Shown here one piece after another: positions 16,153-24,354 of a stretch of DNA of 64,000 nucleotides. The stretch is from contig JAGZIY010000016.1 in NCBI GenBank assembly GCA_018365995.1, positions 1-64,000 on the forward strand, written 5' to 3'. Every line of letters starts with the position of its first letter. Position 1 is the first letter of the stretch. The notes beneath the pieces are model-generated. The model did not search any database, had not been told where the DNA came from, and saw nothing but the letters and a program-made list of their open reading frames with translations. The position numbers were made by a program, and so were the translations under genes. The stretch is from Butyricicoccus pullicaecorum. GTDB taxonomy: Bacteria; Bacillota; Clostridia; Oscillospirales; Butyricicoccaceae.

Positions 16153-16882
16153 TGCGAAACTCCTTTGGCGATAAACCGGTTTGATTTTTGAATGCACGCG
16201 AAAAGTAGCCTGCATCTTCAAAGCCCACATAGGCTGCAACCTGATGAATTTTCCAGTCAGAAGCAAGCAGGCACTCCTTTGATTTTTCGATCCGCCTTTT
16301 TAAAATATCATCAAACAAATTGACCCCACTACAATTTTTATACAGACGACTCAAATAACTCTGATTTGCATGAAGCTGCTCTGCAATATCTGCAAGCGTG
16401 ATTGGCTTGCGATAATTTCGTTCAACATATTGTACCATCTGCCGATACAAGTCTTGGGATCCGCTTTCCTTCAGAATATCCGCATAATCGTCTAAAATCT
16501 CTGTCCTTTGCTTTTCCAATGTCTGAATCACCTTTTCGATTGTCTTTGGCAATTCCTCTACCAGTTCAACCTTCAAGATATACTCAAAAGCGCCATAGCG
16601 CATCGCCGTACGTGCATACGAAAAATCTGAATAAGCGCTCAAAATAACGACCTGTGTTTCCGGACAATACTGGTTGACATATTTGCAGACCTCCAAACCG
16701 TCCATTCCCGGCATACGGATATCTGTCAAAATAATATCGGGACGTTCTGCATCCATTTTTTCCACAAGCGATTGCCCATCACAGACAATCTGAAGGGTAC
16801 AGCCAAGCTGCTCCCACGGAATCAGCTGCCGAATTGCATCTCTTACATAAGATTCATCGTCAGCCGCAATCACTTTCCACAT
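16130..16882 (-). CDS. YesN-type response regulator with AraC DNA-binding domain
   Basis: This 250-residue regulator has a receiver domain at residues 1-120, with acidic residues in AADDES, the phosphorylatable Asp in ILTDIRMPGMDGLE and the conserved Lys in LKVELVEELPK. The C-terminal AraC/XylS double helix-turn-helix spans about 150-247 (ITLADIAEQLHANQSYLSRLY and VAAYVGFEDAGYFSRAFK). It overlaps the kinase gene by 23 nt and is preceded by GAGGAGA. It is the probable activator of the fucose importer and catabolic operon, possibly through the direct repeats at 14509-14524. Sensing of fucose or fucosylated glycans is inferred. Confidence 0.93.
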   Translation of the reverse strand: MWKVIAADDESYVRDAIRQLIPWEQLGCTLQIVCDGQSLVEKMDAERPDIILTDIRMPGMDGLEVCKYVNQYCPETQVVILSAYSDFSYARTAMRYGAFEYILKVELVEELPKTIEKVIQTLEKQRTEILDDYADILKESGSQDLYRQMVQYVERNYRKPITLADIAEQLHANQSYLSRLYKNCSGVNLFDDILKRRIEKSKECLLASDWKIHQVAAYVGFEDAGYFSRAFKNQTGLSPKEFRNAREPKT

Positions 16883-18604
16883 GCTGTTCTCCTCTCTCCA
16901 CAGGTAAAACAATTTCGATCCTTGTTCCCTCGGAAACCTTACCCGCAATCTTGATATCATACGAATCCTCATAAAGAATCCTGAGTAAGCGTATGGTATT
17001 AGCAAGTCCAGTCGCTGTGTGATCCGCTTTTTCAGCGCTTGTCTGTAAATCCGTCTCCTGATTGAATCCTACGCCATCATCCACCACGGTAATATAGAGC
17101 TTATCCTCTTTTTCACAAACATCAATTTTGATGGAGCCCTTTCCACATTTTGGTTCCAACCCATGAGAAACCGCATTTTCGACGAGCGGTTCAATGAGCA
17201 GTCTTGGAATCAGACAGCTTTCGACCTCTCTGCCACTCAAATTGATTTCATAAGAAAGCTTATCCGGGAAACGGCTCTTTTGCAGATACAGATAAAACTC
17301 TACCAGTTCGATTTCAGTTGCAAGCGGAATTTTGATTTCCTTTTCCCGAAATATTTTTCCCTGCATCAATTTGGAAAACGCACGCAGTCCCTGATACAGT
17401 TCTTCGTTCCCAGACAATCTCGCCTTGATGCTGAACATTGCCAAAATATTGAACTGAAAATGCGGGTTTAGCTGTGCCTGTAAGAATTTGATTTGGGCAC
17501 GATTTGCCAGCAGTTCCGTTTCATAGACCTGCGTTGTCAAACGGCTGATGCGTGCAATCATTTCATTAAACAGAACACTGATATCATGAAATTCCTGAAC
17601 CGAAAAATCCCGCATACGAATACTAAGGTCTTCCCATCCGAAAGACTTGATTTCTGCCGCAATTTGTTTGAGTGGTCTTGTCAGTCGATAGCTAACCCCC
17701 GCCACGATCATGGTCACCACAAATAGGACCAGCACCATGACCACGGTAAACAGCAGGAATATTGGTTTCAGCACTGCATAAATATTGCTCTCGTCAATCG
17801 CCAGAACCGTCCGCACACCAAATCCATTGATACATGTCTGATATTGCAGGCTGTGTCCATCAAGTTTGATTTTTCCCGAGGTGCTTGGCGTCCTCCATGT
17901 GAGCTGACTGATTTGCTTATCATTTCCAATCCCGCAAATTTTGCTTCCATAGCTATCTGTAACCAGCCAATAGCTGTTCTGATACTTTTTCATGCTGGAA
18001 AACAGGCTGATGATCGCCTCATTCTGTATGGAAGCAATACCTACACCCACCATCTGCATTTTATCATCCAAAATACGGAAGCAGAGATCGGTTTTTGAAT
18101 TTCCGGGATAAGCGCGATATTGATTTTTACTTGCCTTAAATGACTGATACAGCTGCCAATATTCTGCATCTGTTTGTGCAGCAGCTTCCAATGTTGTTGG
18201 ATAATAGGTACTTCGAACAAACTCATTCTGATTATTGAACACATATACATGGTTAACAAATGGCAGCTTTTGTTCGACCATATTTCTCTGAGAAAATAAA
18301 TCAAAGCAATAGTTCAGCTGTTTTTGCACCTCAGACTTCTCATACGTTTGTCCGCTGAAAAAGTCTTCCAGTTCAACATTATGCCGAACTGCAATTGCCC
18401 CCTCTTTGATATATCGAATTTTATCATCAAACTGTTGTCTTGTGTTTGTCAGATAATAATTCATATCTGTTTTGGCTTGCTTCGAAAAAAAAACATAAAC
18501 ATCAGAATCATTGCAAAGCCCAGAATCAAGATCGTGCAAACAGCAGAAAGCGTTGTCAAACGGCTGATTTCTCCGCTGAATTTTCTCCGGTCACGCTTTG
18601 GCAC
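16860..18604 (-). pseudogene. YesM/LytS-type sensor histidine kinase, frameshifted in its membrane segment
   Basis: The upstream part begins at GTG 18604 after GGGGG and reads a basic N-terminus followed by one transmembrane helix (AVCTILILGFAMILMFMFFF). It then runs into a T9 run at 18493-18485. Downstream the open frame is -1 relative to this start and continues with SKQAKTDMNYYLTNTRQQ; a tenth T would join them perfectly. The rest has an extracellular sensor region, a second helix (FLLFTVVMVLVLFVVTMIVAGV), a HAMP domain, the H-box LNPHFQFNIL and an HATPase with VENAVSHGL and VVDDGVGF. The break may be a sequencing error, true decay, or a slippage-controlled gene. Confidence 0.85.
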
Positions 18605-18760
18605 AGTATTCCCCCTTTTTTCAAACTTCCCTGCATTTCGCTTTTTATTATATCTTACTGTATATAGTTCCCTTCAGAAAATATGTACAATATATTGTCA
18701 TATATGATACTCCTCAATCTATTATTTGTCAATTTTGTCTTATCAGACTTCTTCGGTGCA

Positions 18761-18796
18761 AAAAAAGCCGACACGAACAATCGTATCGGCTTTTAT
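18761..18796 (-). terminator. Terminator after pnp
   Basis: The arms AAAAGCCGATACGA and TCGTGTCGGCTTTT around a short TTGT loop are followed by a T-run on the minus strand, 8 bp past the pnp stop codon. It is symmetrical enough to work from both sides. Confidence 0.9.
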
Positions 18797-18803
18797 ATCA
18801 GAC

Positions 18804-20924
18804 TTAGAGTTTTTCTTCTTCCTTAACGTCCTTCATGGACAAGTTGATGCGACCCTTGTCATCAATTTCCATGACCTTAACATAGACCATGTCGCCCACC
18901 TGTACGGCATCTTCTACCTTCTCAATACGATGGTCTGACATCTTGGAAATATGCACCATACCATCCTTATTAGCAGTCAGGTTAACAAACGCACCAAAAT
19001 TCATGAGACGAACAACCTTGCCATAATAGATTTCGCCAACTTCAGGCTCCTTTACAATAGCCTCAATCATAGACTTTGCGAGTTCACCATCTGATGCCTT
19101 TACTGCTGCAATAGTAATCACACCATCGTCATTGATATCGACCTGTGCACCAGAATCTGCAACAATTTTCTGGATCACGCTGCCACCCTTACCGATGACC
19201 TCACGAATCTTGTCCGGATGGATCTGCATGGTAATCATCTTTGGTGCCCAAGCGGATACATCACCACGCGGCTGCTCAATTGCCTTGAGCATAATTTCGT
19301 CCAGAATACCAAGACGCGCTACGCGGCATTTGCGGAATGCCTCCTGAATCACAGCCGGAGAGAGACCGTCCACCTTGATATCTACCTGAATCGCAGTGAT
19401 ACCCTTCTTTGTACCTGCAACCTTAAAGTCCATATCTCCATAAAAGTCCTCAAGACCCTGAATATCTGTAAAGGTGGTTTCCTGCCCGTCGTCGGTAATC
19501 AAACCACAGGAAATACCCGCAACCGGTGCCTTGATTGGAACGCCTGCATCCATAAGCGCCAATGTAGAACCACAGACAGATCCCTGTGAAGTGGAGCCAT
19601 TGGAGGACACAACCTCAGAAACCAGACGCAGTGCATAGGGGAATTCCTCCTCAGAAGGAATAACCGGCAGCAGCGCACGCTCAGCCAGTGCACCATGACC
19701 GATTTCTCGGCGACCGGGACCACGAGATGGACGCGTCTCACCAACAGAGAAGGAGGGGAAGTTATAATGATGGATGTATCGCTTACTCTTTTCATCAAAG
19801 ATGGTATCCAGCTCCTGCGCATCTCCCAGCGTACCCAAAGTACAGATGGTCAAAACCTGTGTCTGCCCACGGGTAAACAAACCAGAGCCATGCGCACGCG
19901 GCAGTACGCCAACCTCAGCCGCCAGCGGACGGACTTCCTCCATTCCACGACCGTCAACACGCTTGCCCTGAACCAGCCAATTGCGCACAATCTTCTTTTG
20001 CAGCTTATCAAAGCACTCGGAAATCTCTCCGCCATGCTCCGCTACAAACTCAGCGCCCAATTCCTCCTCGAAGGCATCACGCACGACCTTGATTCGTGCA
20101 TCACGAACCGTTTTGTCGTCTGTGTCTAGACAATACTCCAGCTTTTCGCGGCACTCTGCCTCAAGCTTATCAAAAATCTCATGATTCAAGTCATGATGCT
20201 CATATTCAAACTTCGGCTTGCCAATCTGCGCTTTGATATCCGCGATGAATGCAACAACCTTCTTGATCTCCTCATGAGCCTCCATCAATGCGTTGAACAT
20301 GTCATCTTCCGGAATCTCATTCGCTCCAGCTTCAATCATTACAATCTTATCTGCTGTTGCACAAACGGTTACGTCCATCTCAGAACGCTTACGCTGCTCT
20401 GCGGTTGGGTTAATGACAACTTGTCCATCTACAATGCCGACATTGGCACCGCCAATGACGTAATCAAACGGGATATCGGAAATAGAAACTGCAATTGATG
20501 CGCCAAGGAGTGCAGCAATCTCAGGAGAGTTATCCGAGTCATTCTCCAGCACAGTGCAGACGATGGAAACATCATTGCGCAGGTCTTTCGGGAACAGTGG
20601 ACGCATTGGACGATCGATCTGACGGGAAGCCAAAATCGCCTTTTCAGAGGGACGACCTTCGCGGCGCATAAACGACCCCGGAATACGGCCAACTGCATAC
20701 AGACGCTCCTCAAAATCAACAGAAAGCGGGAAAAAGTCGATGCCATCACGCGGTTTTGCAGATGCAGTCGCAGTAACCAGCACAACTGTCTCACCATAAC
20801 GTACCACACAAGAGCCATTTGCAAGCTGCGCAACCTTTCCGGTTTCTACAACAAGCGGACGACCTGCATAAGTGGTCTCAAACACACGATAATCCTTAAA
20901 TTCAAAGTGTTGGATATTACTCAT
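18804..20924 (-). CDS. pnp: Polyribonucleotide nucleotidyltransferase (PNPase)
   Basis: This 3'-5' phosphorolytic exoribonuclease of the mRNA decay machinery has 706 residues, the usual length. Two RNase PH domains are visible: the first includes RREGRPSEKAILASRQIDRP and the second RGQTQVLTICTLG and GPGRREIGHGALAERAL. KH (HPDKIREVIGKGGSVIQKI) and S1 (GEIYYGKVVRLMNFGAFVNL) domains follow at the C-terminus. It lies downstream of rpsO in the conserved rpsO-pnp order, with a long leader hairpin between them. Start ATG 20924 follows AAGGAGG. Confidence 0.98.
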   Translation of the reverse strand: MSNIQHFEFKDYRVFETTYAGRPLVVETGKVAQLANGSCVVRYGETVVLVTATASAKPRDGIDFFPLSVDFEERLYAVGRIPGSFMRREGRPSEKAILASRQIDRPMRPLFPKDLRNDVSIVCTVLENDSDNSPEIAALLGASIAVSISDIPFDYVIGGANVGIVDGQVVINPTAEQRKRSEMDVTVCATADKIVMIEAGANEIPEDDMFNALMEAHEEIKKVVAFIADIKAQIGKPKFEYEHHDLNHEIFDKLEAECREKLEYCLDTDDKTVRDARIKVVRDAFEEELGAEFVAEHGGEISECFDKLQKKIVRNWLVQGKRVDGRGMEEVRPLAAEVGVLPRAHGSGLFTRGQTQVLTICTLGTLGDAQELDTIFDEKSKRYIHHYNFPSFSVGETRPSRGPGRREIGHGALAERALLPVIPSEEEFPYALRLVSEVVSSNGSTSQGSVCGSTLALMDAGVPIKAPVAGISCGLITDDGQETTFTDIQGLEDFYGDMDFKVAGTKKGITAIQVDIKVDGLSPAVIQEAFRKCRVARLGILDEIMLKAIEQPRGDVSAWAPKMITMQIHPDKIREVIGKGGSVIQKIVADSGAQVDINDDGVITIAAVKASDGELAKSMIEAIVKEPEVGEIYYGKVVRLMNFGAFVNLTANKDGMVHISKMSDHRIEKVEDAVQVGDMVYVKVMEIDDKGRINLSMKDVKEEEKL

Positions 20925-20954
20925 TTTGAATAGCCTCCTTAAAGAATGAGAGTA

Positions 20955-21033
20955 GGCGGCATTGCAGCATTAGCACTTGGAGCGCAGGTCAAAGCTTGTC
21001 AGCCTGTCCTCCAATTGCTAAAGCCTTACCGCC
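20955..21033 (-). promoter_or_regulatory. Long hairpin in the rpsO-pnp intergenic leader
   Basis: The inner arms 20970-20982 and 21009-21021 (TTAGCAATTGGAG against CTCCAAGTGCTAA) pair with one mismatch. They are capped by CAGG/CCTG and CAA/TTG. Outside them GGCGG and CCGCC (21029-21033 and 20955-20959) can pair again. In enterobacteria a similarly placed stem is cut by RNase III and lets PNPase repress its own synthesis; the same role here is an inference. Confidence 0.6.
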
Positions 21034-21063
21034 CAAATGGGAAAGAAAACAAGTAGCAAGTAA

Positions 21064-21083
21064 GGGGGGCACAGATGCCCCCC
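21064..21083 (-). terminator. G/C-rich hairpin after rpsO
   Basis: The 8-bp stem GGGGGGCA/TGCCCCCC with a 4-nt loop lies 10 bp beyond the rpsO stop. No convincing T run follows on the minus strand, so it may be a partial terminator or an RNA-stabilising or processing stem that allows read-through into pnp. Confidence 0.55.
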
Positions 21084-21093
21084 TCAATTTTCA

Positions 21094-21360
21094 TTACTTA
21101 CGGATACCCAGCTTTGCAATCAGAGCACGGTAACGGTTTACGTCCTTCTTCTGCAGATAGTTCAGCATGCTGCGGCGCTGACCAACCATCTTGAGCAGAC
21201 CACGACGGGAATGGTTATCCTTCGGGTGCTGCTTCAGGTGCTCAGTGAGCTCAGCAATACGTGCAGTCAGGATTGCAACCTGCACCTCTGGAGAACCAGT
21301 ATCAGTTGCATGGGTGCGGTTTGCTTCGATTACAGCAGTTTTTTCTTCCTTACGGATCAT
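21094..21360 (-). CDS. rpsO: 30S ribosomal protein S15
   Basis: This 88-residue protein matches S15 throughout. TGSPEVQVAILTARIAELTEHLK and HSRRGLLKMVGQRRSMLNYL are the 16S rRNA h22 and three-way-junction contacts. Start ATG 21360 follows GAGGTG. It precedes pnp, as in many bacteria. S15 commonly autoregulates through its leader, and the 100-nt leader here (21361-21478) is GC-rich and could fold, but I did not identify a specific S15 site. Confidence 0.98.
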   Translation of the reverse strand: MIRKEEKTAVIEANRTHATDTGSPEVQVAILTARIAELTEHLKQHPKDNHSRRGLLKMVGQRRSMLNYLQKKDVNRYRALIAKLGIRK

Positions 21361-21478
21361 GATTTTTCACCTCATAAAAAAATTTTTAGTCCCCACACGC
21401 CGGGTATTGGACGGTGAAACGGCGCGCTCTGACGCGTCCTGTGCCCAAAAATACTAAGCGCGGGGCAAATTACAATTT

Positions 21479-21507
21479 ATATTACCATAAAATATGTGTT
21501 TTGTAAA
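21479..21507 (-). promoter_or_regulatory. Promoter of rpsO
   Basis: On the minus strand TTTACA (21507-21502) and TAATAT (21484-21479) are separated by exactly 17 bp, about 120 nt upstream of the rpsO ATG. The resulting leader contains GC-rich self-complementary stretches. Confidence 0.65.
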
Positions 21508-21588
21508 GGCATTTTCGAAAAAACAATATTTGTCACACCCCGACATATACTTACAAAAAATTAACAAAATTTTTATGAATTTTTCACA

Positions 21589-21617
21589 TTGCATCTGCAA
21601 ACAATTTTTTATATAAT
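21589..21617 (+). promoter_or_regulatory. Promoter of a candidate small RNA
   Basis: TTGCAT (21589-21594), a 17-bp spacer and a perfect TATAAT (21612-21617) form a near-consensus sigma-A promoter. It points away from rpsO into a region without a convincing coding sequence that ends at a strong terminator. Confidence 0.65.
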
Positions 21618-21623
21618 TATTTT

Positions 21624-21832
21624 CACCAGCTGGTTATGTGGTATTCCAAAGCACATAACTCTGGCGATAATTTGTTTAGATACGCGGTGGGGCTGTGCAG
21701 AAGTGTGGCCTGAAGCCGCGTTTTCTTATTTTTATGGAAGATTGCGGTGGACTTTCTTAATTTTTTCATCGATAGCAAGAGCATACACGAATATTTTCCA
21801 TGGTCAGCAGCATCAGCTGCTGACCATTTTTT
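21624..21832 (+). ncRNA. Candidate small RNA of about 205 nt (family unassigned)
   Basis: The segment runs from a near-consensus promoter to a perfect terminator. It contains a hairpin GTTATGTG/CACATAAC (about 21632-21655) nested in CCAG/CTGG, and a second hairpin ACGCGG/CCGCGT at about 21680-21720. No reading frame here has a ribosome site; the open frame that spans it runs through the terminator into the neighbouring gene. I could not assign it to 6S, SRP, RNase P, tmRNA or another known family by eye. Confidence 0.5.
21799..21832 (+). terminator. Strong terminator of the candidate small RNA
   Basis: The perfect 12-bp stem ATGGTCAGCAGC/GCTGCTGACCAT with a 4-nt loop is followed by six T residues on the plus strand. 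No plus-strand protein gene precedes it, which supports a small RNA. Confidence 0.85.
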
Positions 21833-21890
21833 ATCCTCCGACATGCCTCCTGACAACAAGCACTCCGCATACAGTGGATTTTCAATCGTT

Positions 21891-22319
21891 TCACTCTCTT
21901 TCCTGCACCATGCAGGCGCCTACTCCCGCTGCGAGCACCAAAAACGCAGCAAAACAGCCAATGATTGCATAAATTGCAAAGCTTCCCAAACCAATATAGC
22001 GTTCAAAGTAGAATAGACCATGGAAAGGTGCCAGAAGCAGCGATCCTATCATCTTGACCAGTATATGGTCTGCGCGCAAGAAAGTTGCAACATCGAGCAC
22101 ACCCAATCCCAACGCATACAGCATCAGAATGACTTCCAAGGCGCGGCTGTGTAAGGGCAGTCCAATTGGAATGATTGCCAGCAGAAAAAGCATATAGCAT
22201 GCTGAAATTATCAAATTGAGCTCAGAAAGCTCCGGATGTATGGAAAACCAAACCTTTGCACCAATTGTCAATCCGATCCATAAGACCAGCATGACAATCA
22301 TCCCCATATATTTCCGCAT
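21891..22319 (-). CDS. Small integral membrane protein of unknown function
   Basis: This 142-residue protein has four hydrophobic helices: about 5-22 (MIVMLVLWIGLTIGA), 33-52 (LIISACYMLFLLAIIPIGL), 60-80 (VILMLYALGLGVLDVATFL) and 110-137 (FAIYAIIGCFAAFLVLAAGVGACM). I do not recognise a family. The start ATG 22319 is set by GGAGGCG; an upstream in-frame ATG lacks a site. It sits between the candidate small RNA and phosphoglucomutase, 89 bp after the latter gene's end, all on the minus strand. Confidence 0.7.
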   Translation of the reverse strand: MRKYMGMIVMLVLWIGLTIGAKVWFSIHPELSELNLIISACYMLFLLAIIPIGLPLHSRALEVILMLYALGLGVLDVATFLRADHILVKMIGSLLLAPFHGLFYFERYIGLGSFAIYAIIGCFAAFLVLAAGVGACMVQERE

Positions 22320-22408
22320 GATTCGCCTCCTTATCTCTCTATGGAACAAAAGGGGCGCCGCGATCATGCGCTGCGTCCCTTCTGTTCAGAAAATGCGGTC
22401 ATTTTTCC

Positions 22409-24139
22409 TTACTGAACAATCTTCTTTGCTGCTTCGGAAAGCTCTGCTACCTTTGCATCAGCCGCTGTCTTGGTGTCTGCCTTTGCCATCATATAGACTT
22501 TCACCTTTGGTTCGGTACCAGAGGGACGGATAATAAAGGATGTGCCGCCTTCCAGTTCATAGTAAAGTACATTCTGTCCGGAAAGTTCCATCTGTTCGCT
22601 CTTTCCATCGGCAGCCGAAGTCCGTGTTCCAGACAGATAATCACGAATATATTCCACCTTATGACTGCCTACGGCGGTGAGCGGATTCTCTCGCAGCTCG
22701 CTCATGAGCGCCTTCATGCGCTCGAGTCCTGCAACGCCCGGCATCGTGATAGAGATGGTGTACTCTGTATAAAAGCCATACTTTTCATACATGGTCTGCA
22801 TGGCATCATAAAGGGTCATGCCCTTGGTGCGATAGTAAGCTGCCATTTCTGCAATCAGCATGGAAGCAGTCACCGCATCTTTATCACGTGCATAATCGCC
22901 AGCCAGATAGCCATAGGACTCCTCAAAGGCAAAGAGATACTCATGAGAACCCGTTGTCTCAAACTGCTTGATCTTCTCTGCAAGGAACTTGAAGCCAGTA
23001 AATGTGTCGAAACATGCAACGCCATTTGCTTCCGCGGCAGCACGTGCCATCTCTGTTGTTACAATAGACTTCAGCACTGCCGGATGTGCTGGCATGGTTC
23101 CGGTCAATTTTTTTGCTGTAATCACATAGTCAATGAGCAGTACACCTACCTGATTGCCTGACAGCGTGATATATTCGCCCTGTGCATCTTTTAGAACGAT
23201 ACCTGTACGGTCTGCGTCTGGGTCAGTACCGATAATCAAATCGACACCATTCTTCTTTGCCAAATCGATGGCAAGATGGAAACCCTCCTTATTCTCAGGG
23301 TTTGGTGATTTTACGGTTGGGAAATCACCGTCAATGACCATCTGCTCCGGTACACAAAGAATGTGCTTATATCCAATGCGGCGCAGGATCTCCGGCACCA
23401 GTCGATAGCCCGCACCATGGAACGGTGTATAAACCAGCTTAAAGTCATCTGCAACCTGACGGACACAGTCAGGGTTAATGGCAACCTTCAGCACCTCCTG
23501 CAAATATGCCTCATCGGTCTGCCAATCCATCATCTGTACAAGCCCCTGCTCCAATGCCTGCGCAAAATCCATCGTCTTAACATCAGTAAAGAAGTCCAGT
23601 GCTTCCATTTCTTTGGCAACTACATCCGCTTCTTTCGGCGGCAGCTGTGCGCCGTCCTCCCAATATACTTTATATCCATTGTACTCCTTTGGATTGTGTG
23701 AAGCCGTGATATTGATGCCCGCAATCGTACCATAATGACGAATCGCAAAGGAAAGCTCAGGTGTCGGGCGCAGTTCATCATACAGCTTCACCTGAATCCC
23801 ATTGGCTGCCAGAATACTTGCAGCTAGCTGCGCAAACTCTGGAGAAAAATGACGCGAGTCATAAGCAATGGCAACACCGCGCTTCATCGCATCTGCACCA
23901 TTCTGCACAATCAAATTTGCCAGCCCCTGTGTTGCCGCCCCTACGGTAAAACGATTCATACGATAGAGTCCAGTCCCCAAAATGCCGCGCAGACCGGCTG
24001 TACCAAAGGACAGCGGCGCAAAAAAACGATCCTTAATTGCGTCCTCATCACCGCCAATCGCCTCCAGCTCAGCACATTCTTCTTCAGACAGCGCAGGCGA
24101 AGCCAGCCAGCGTTCATATTCAGCCATATAATTCATCAT
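22409..24139 (-). CDS. Phosphoglucomutase / phosphomannomutase (PgcA type)
   Basis: This alpha-D-phosphohexomutase interconverts glucose 6- and 1-phosphate for sugar-nucleotide and wall-polymer synthesis. The active-site serine lies in GINITASHNPKEYNGYKVYW, the metal loop in IIGTDPDADRTGIV and the sugar loop in FAFEESYGYLAGDYARDKD. The C-terminal phosphate loop is FIIRPSGTEPKVKVY. At 576 residues it matches Bacillus PgcA-type enzymes. The start ATG 24139 follows GAGGTG; no operon partner is obvious. Confidence 0.95.
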   Translation of the reverse strand: MMNYMAEYERWLASPALSEEECAELEAIGGDEDAIKDRFFAPLSFGTAGLRGILGTGLYRMNRFTVGAATQGLANLIVQNGADAMKRGVAIAYDSRHFSPEFAQLAASILAANGIQVKLYDELRPTPELSFAIRHYGTIAGINITASHNPKEYNGYKVYWEDGAQLPPKEADVVAKEMEALDFFTDVKTMDFAQALEQGLVQMMDWQTDEAYLQEVLKVAINPDCVRQVADDFKLVYTPFHGAGYRLVPEILRRIGYKHILCVPEQMVIDGDFPTVKSPNPENKEGFHLAIDLAKKNGVDLIIGTDPDADRTGIVLKDAQGEYITLSGNQVGVLLIDYVITAKKLTGTMPAHPAVLKSIVTTEMARAAAEANGVACFDTFTGFKFLAEKIKQFETTGSHEYLFAFEESYGYLAGDYARDKDAVTASMLIAEMAAYYRTKGMTLYDAMQTMYEKYGFYTEYTISITMPGVAGLERMKALMSELRENPLTAVGSHKVEYIRDYLSGTRTSAADGKSEQMELSGQNVLYYELEGGTSFIIRPSGTEPKVKVYMMAKADTKTAADAKVAELSEAAKKIVQ

Positions 24140-24285
24140 GATTTCACCTCATATAATTGTCGTGGAATCCAGAATATTCCTTATATAAATTATACAATAA
24201 ACTCTGAAGTTTTCAACGTCTTTTTTGGAAATGTTCTATTGATTGTCAACTTGCCTCGACATGACTGCATTATAAGAGACTGCAC

Positions 24286-24328
24286 AAAAAAACAGGGAAG
24301 ATCCTTGTTTACTCTGGACCTTCCCTGT
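24286..24328 (-). terminator. Terminator after the serCA operon
   Basis: CAGGGAAGGTCC...GGATCTTCCCTG on the minus strand is followed by TTTTTTT. It lies 27 bp past the serA stop and ends the serC-serA transcript. Confidence 0.9.
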
Positions 24329-24354
24329 CATCTTATTCAAATATAATCTTGGCT

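Noticed and set aside
21624..21832. Assignment of the candidate small RNA to 6S RNA
   Set aside because: The visible folding is a series of local hairpins rather than one long rod with a central bubble, so the identification is not supported by eye.
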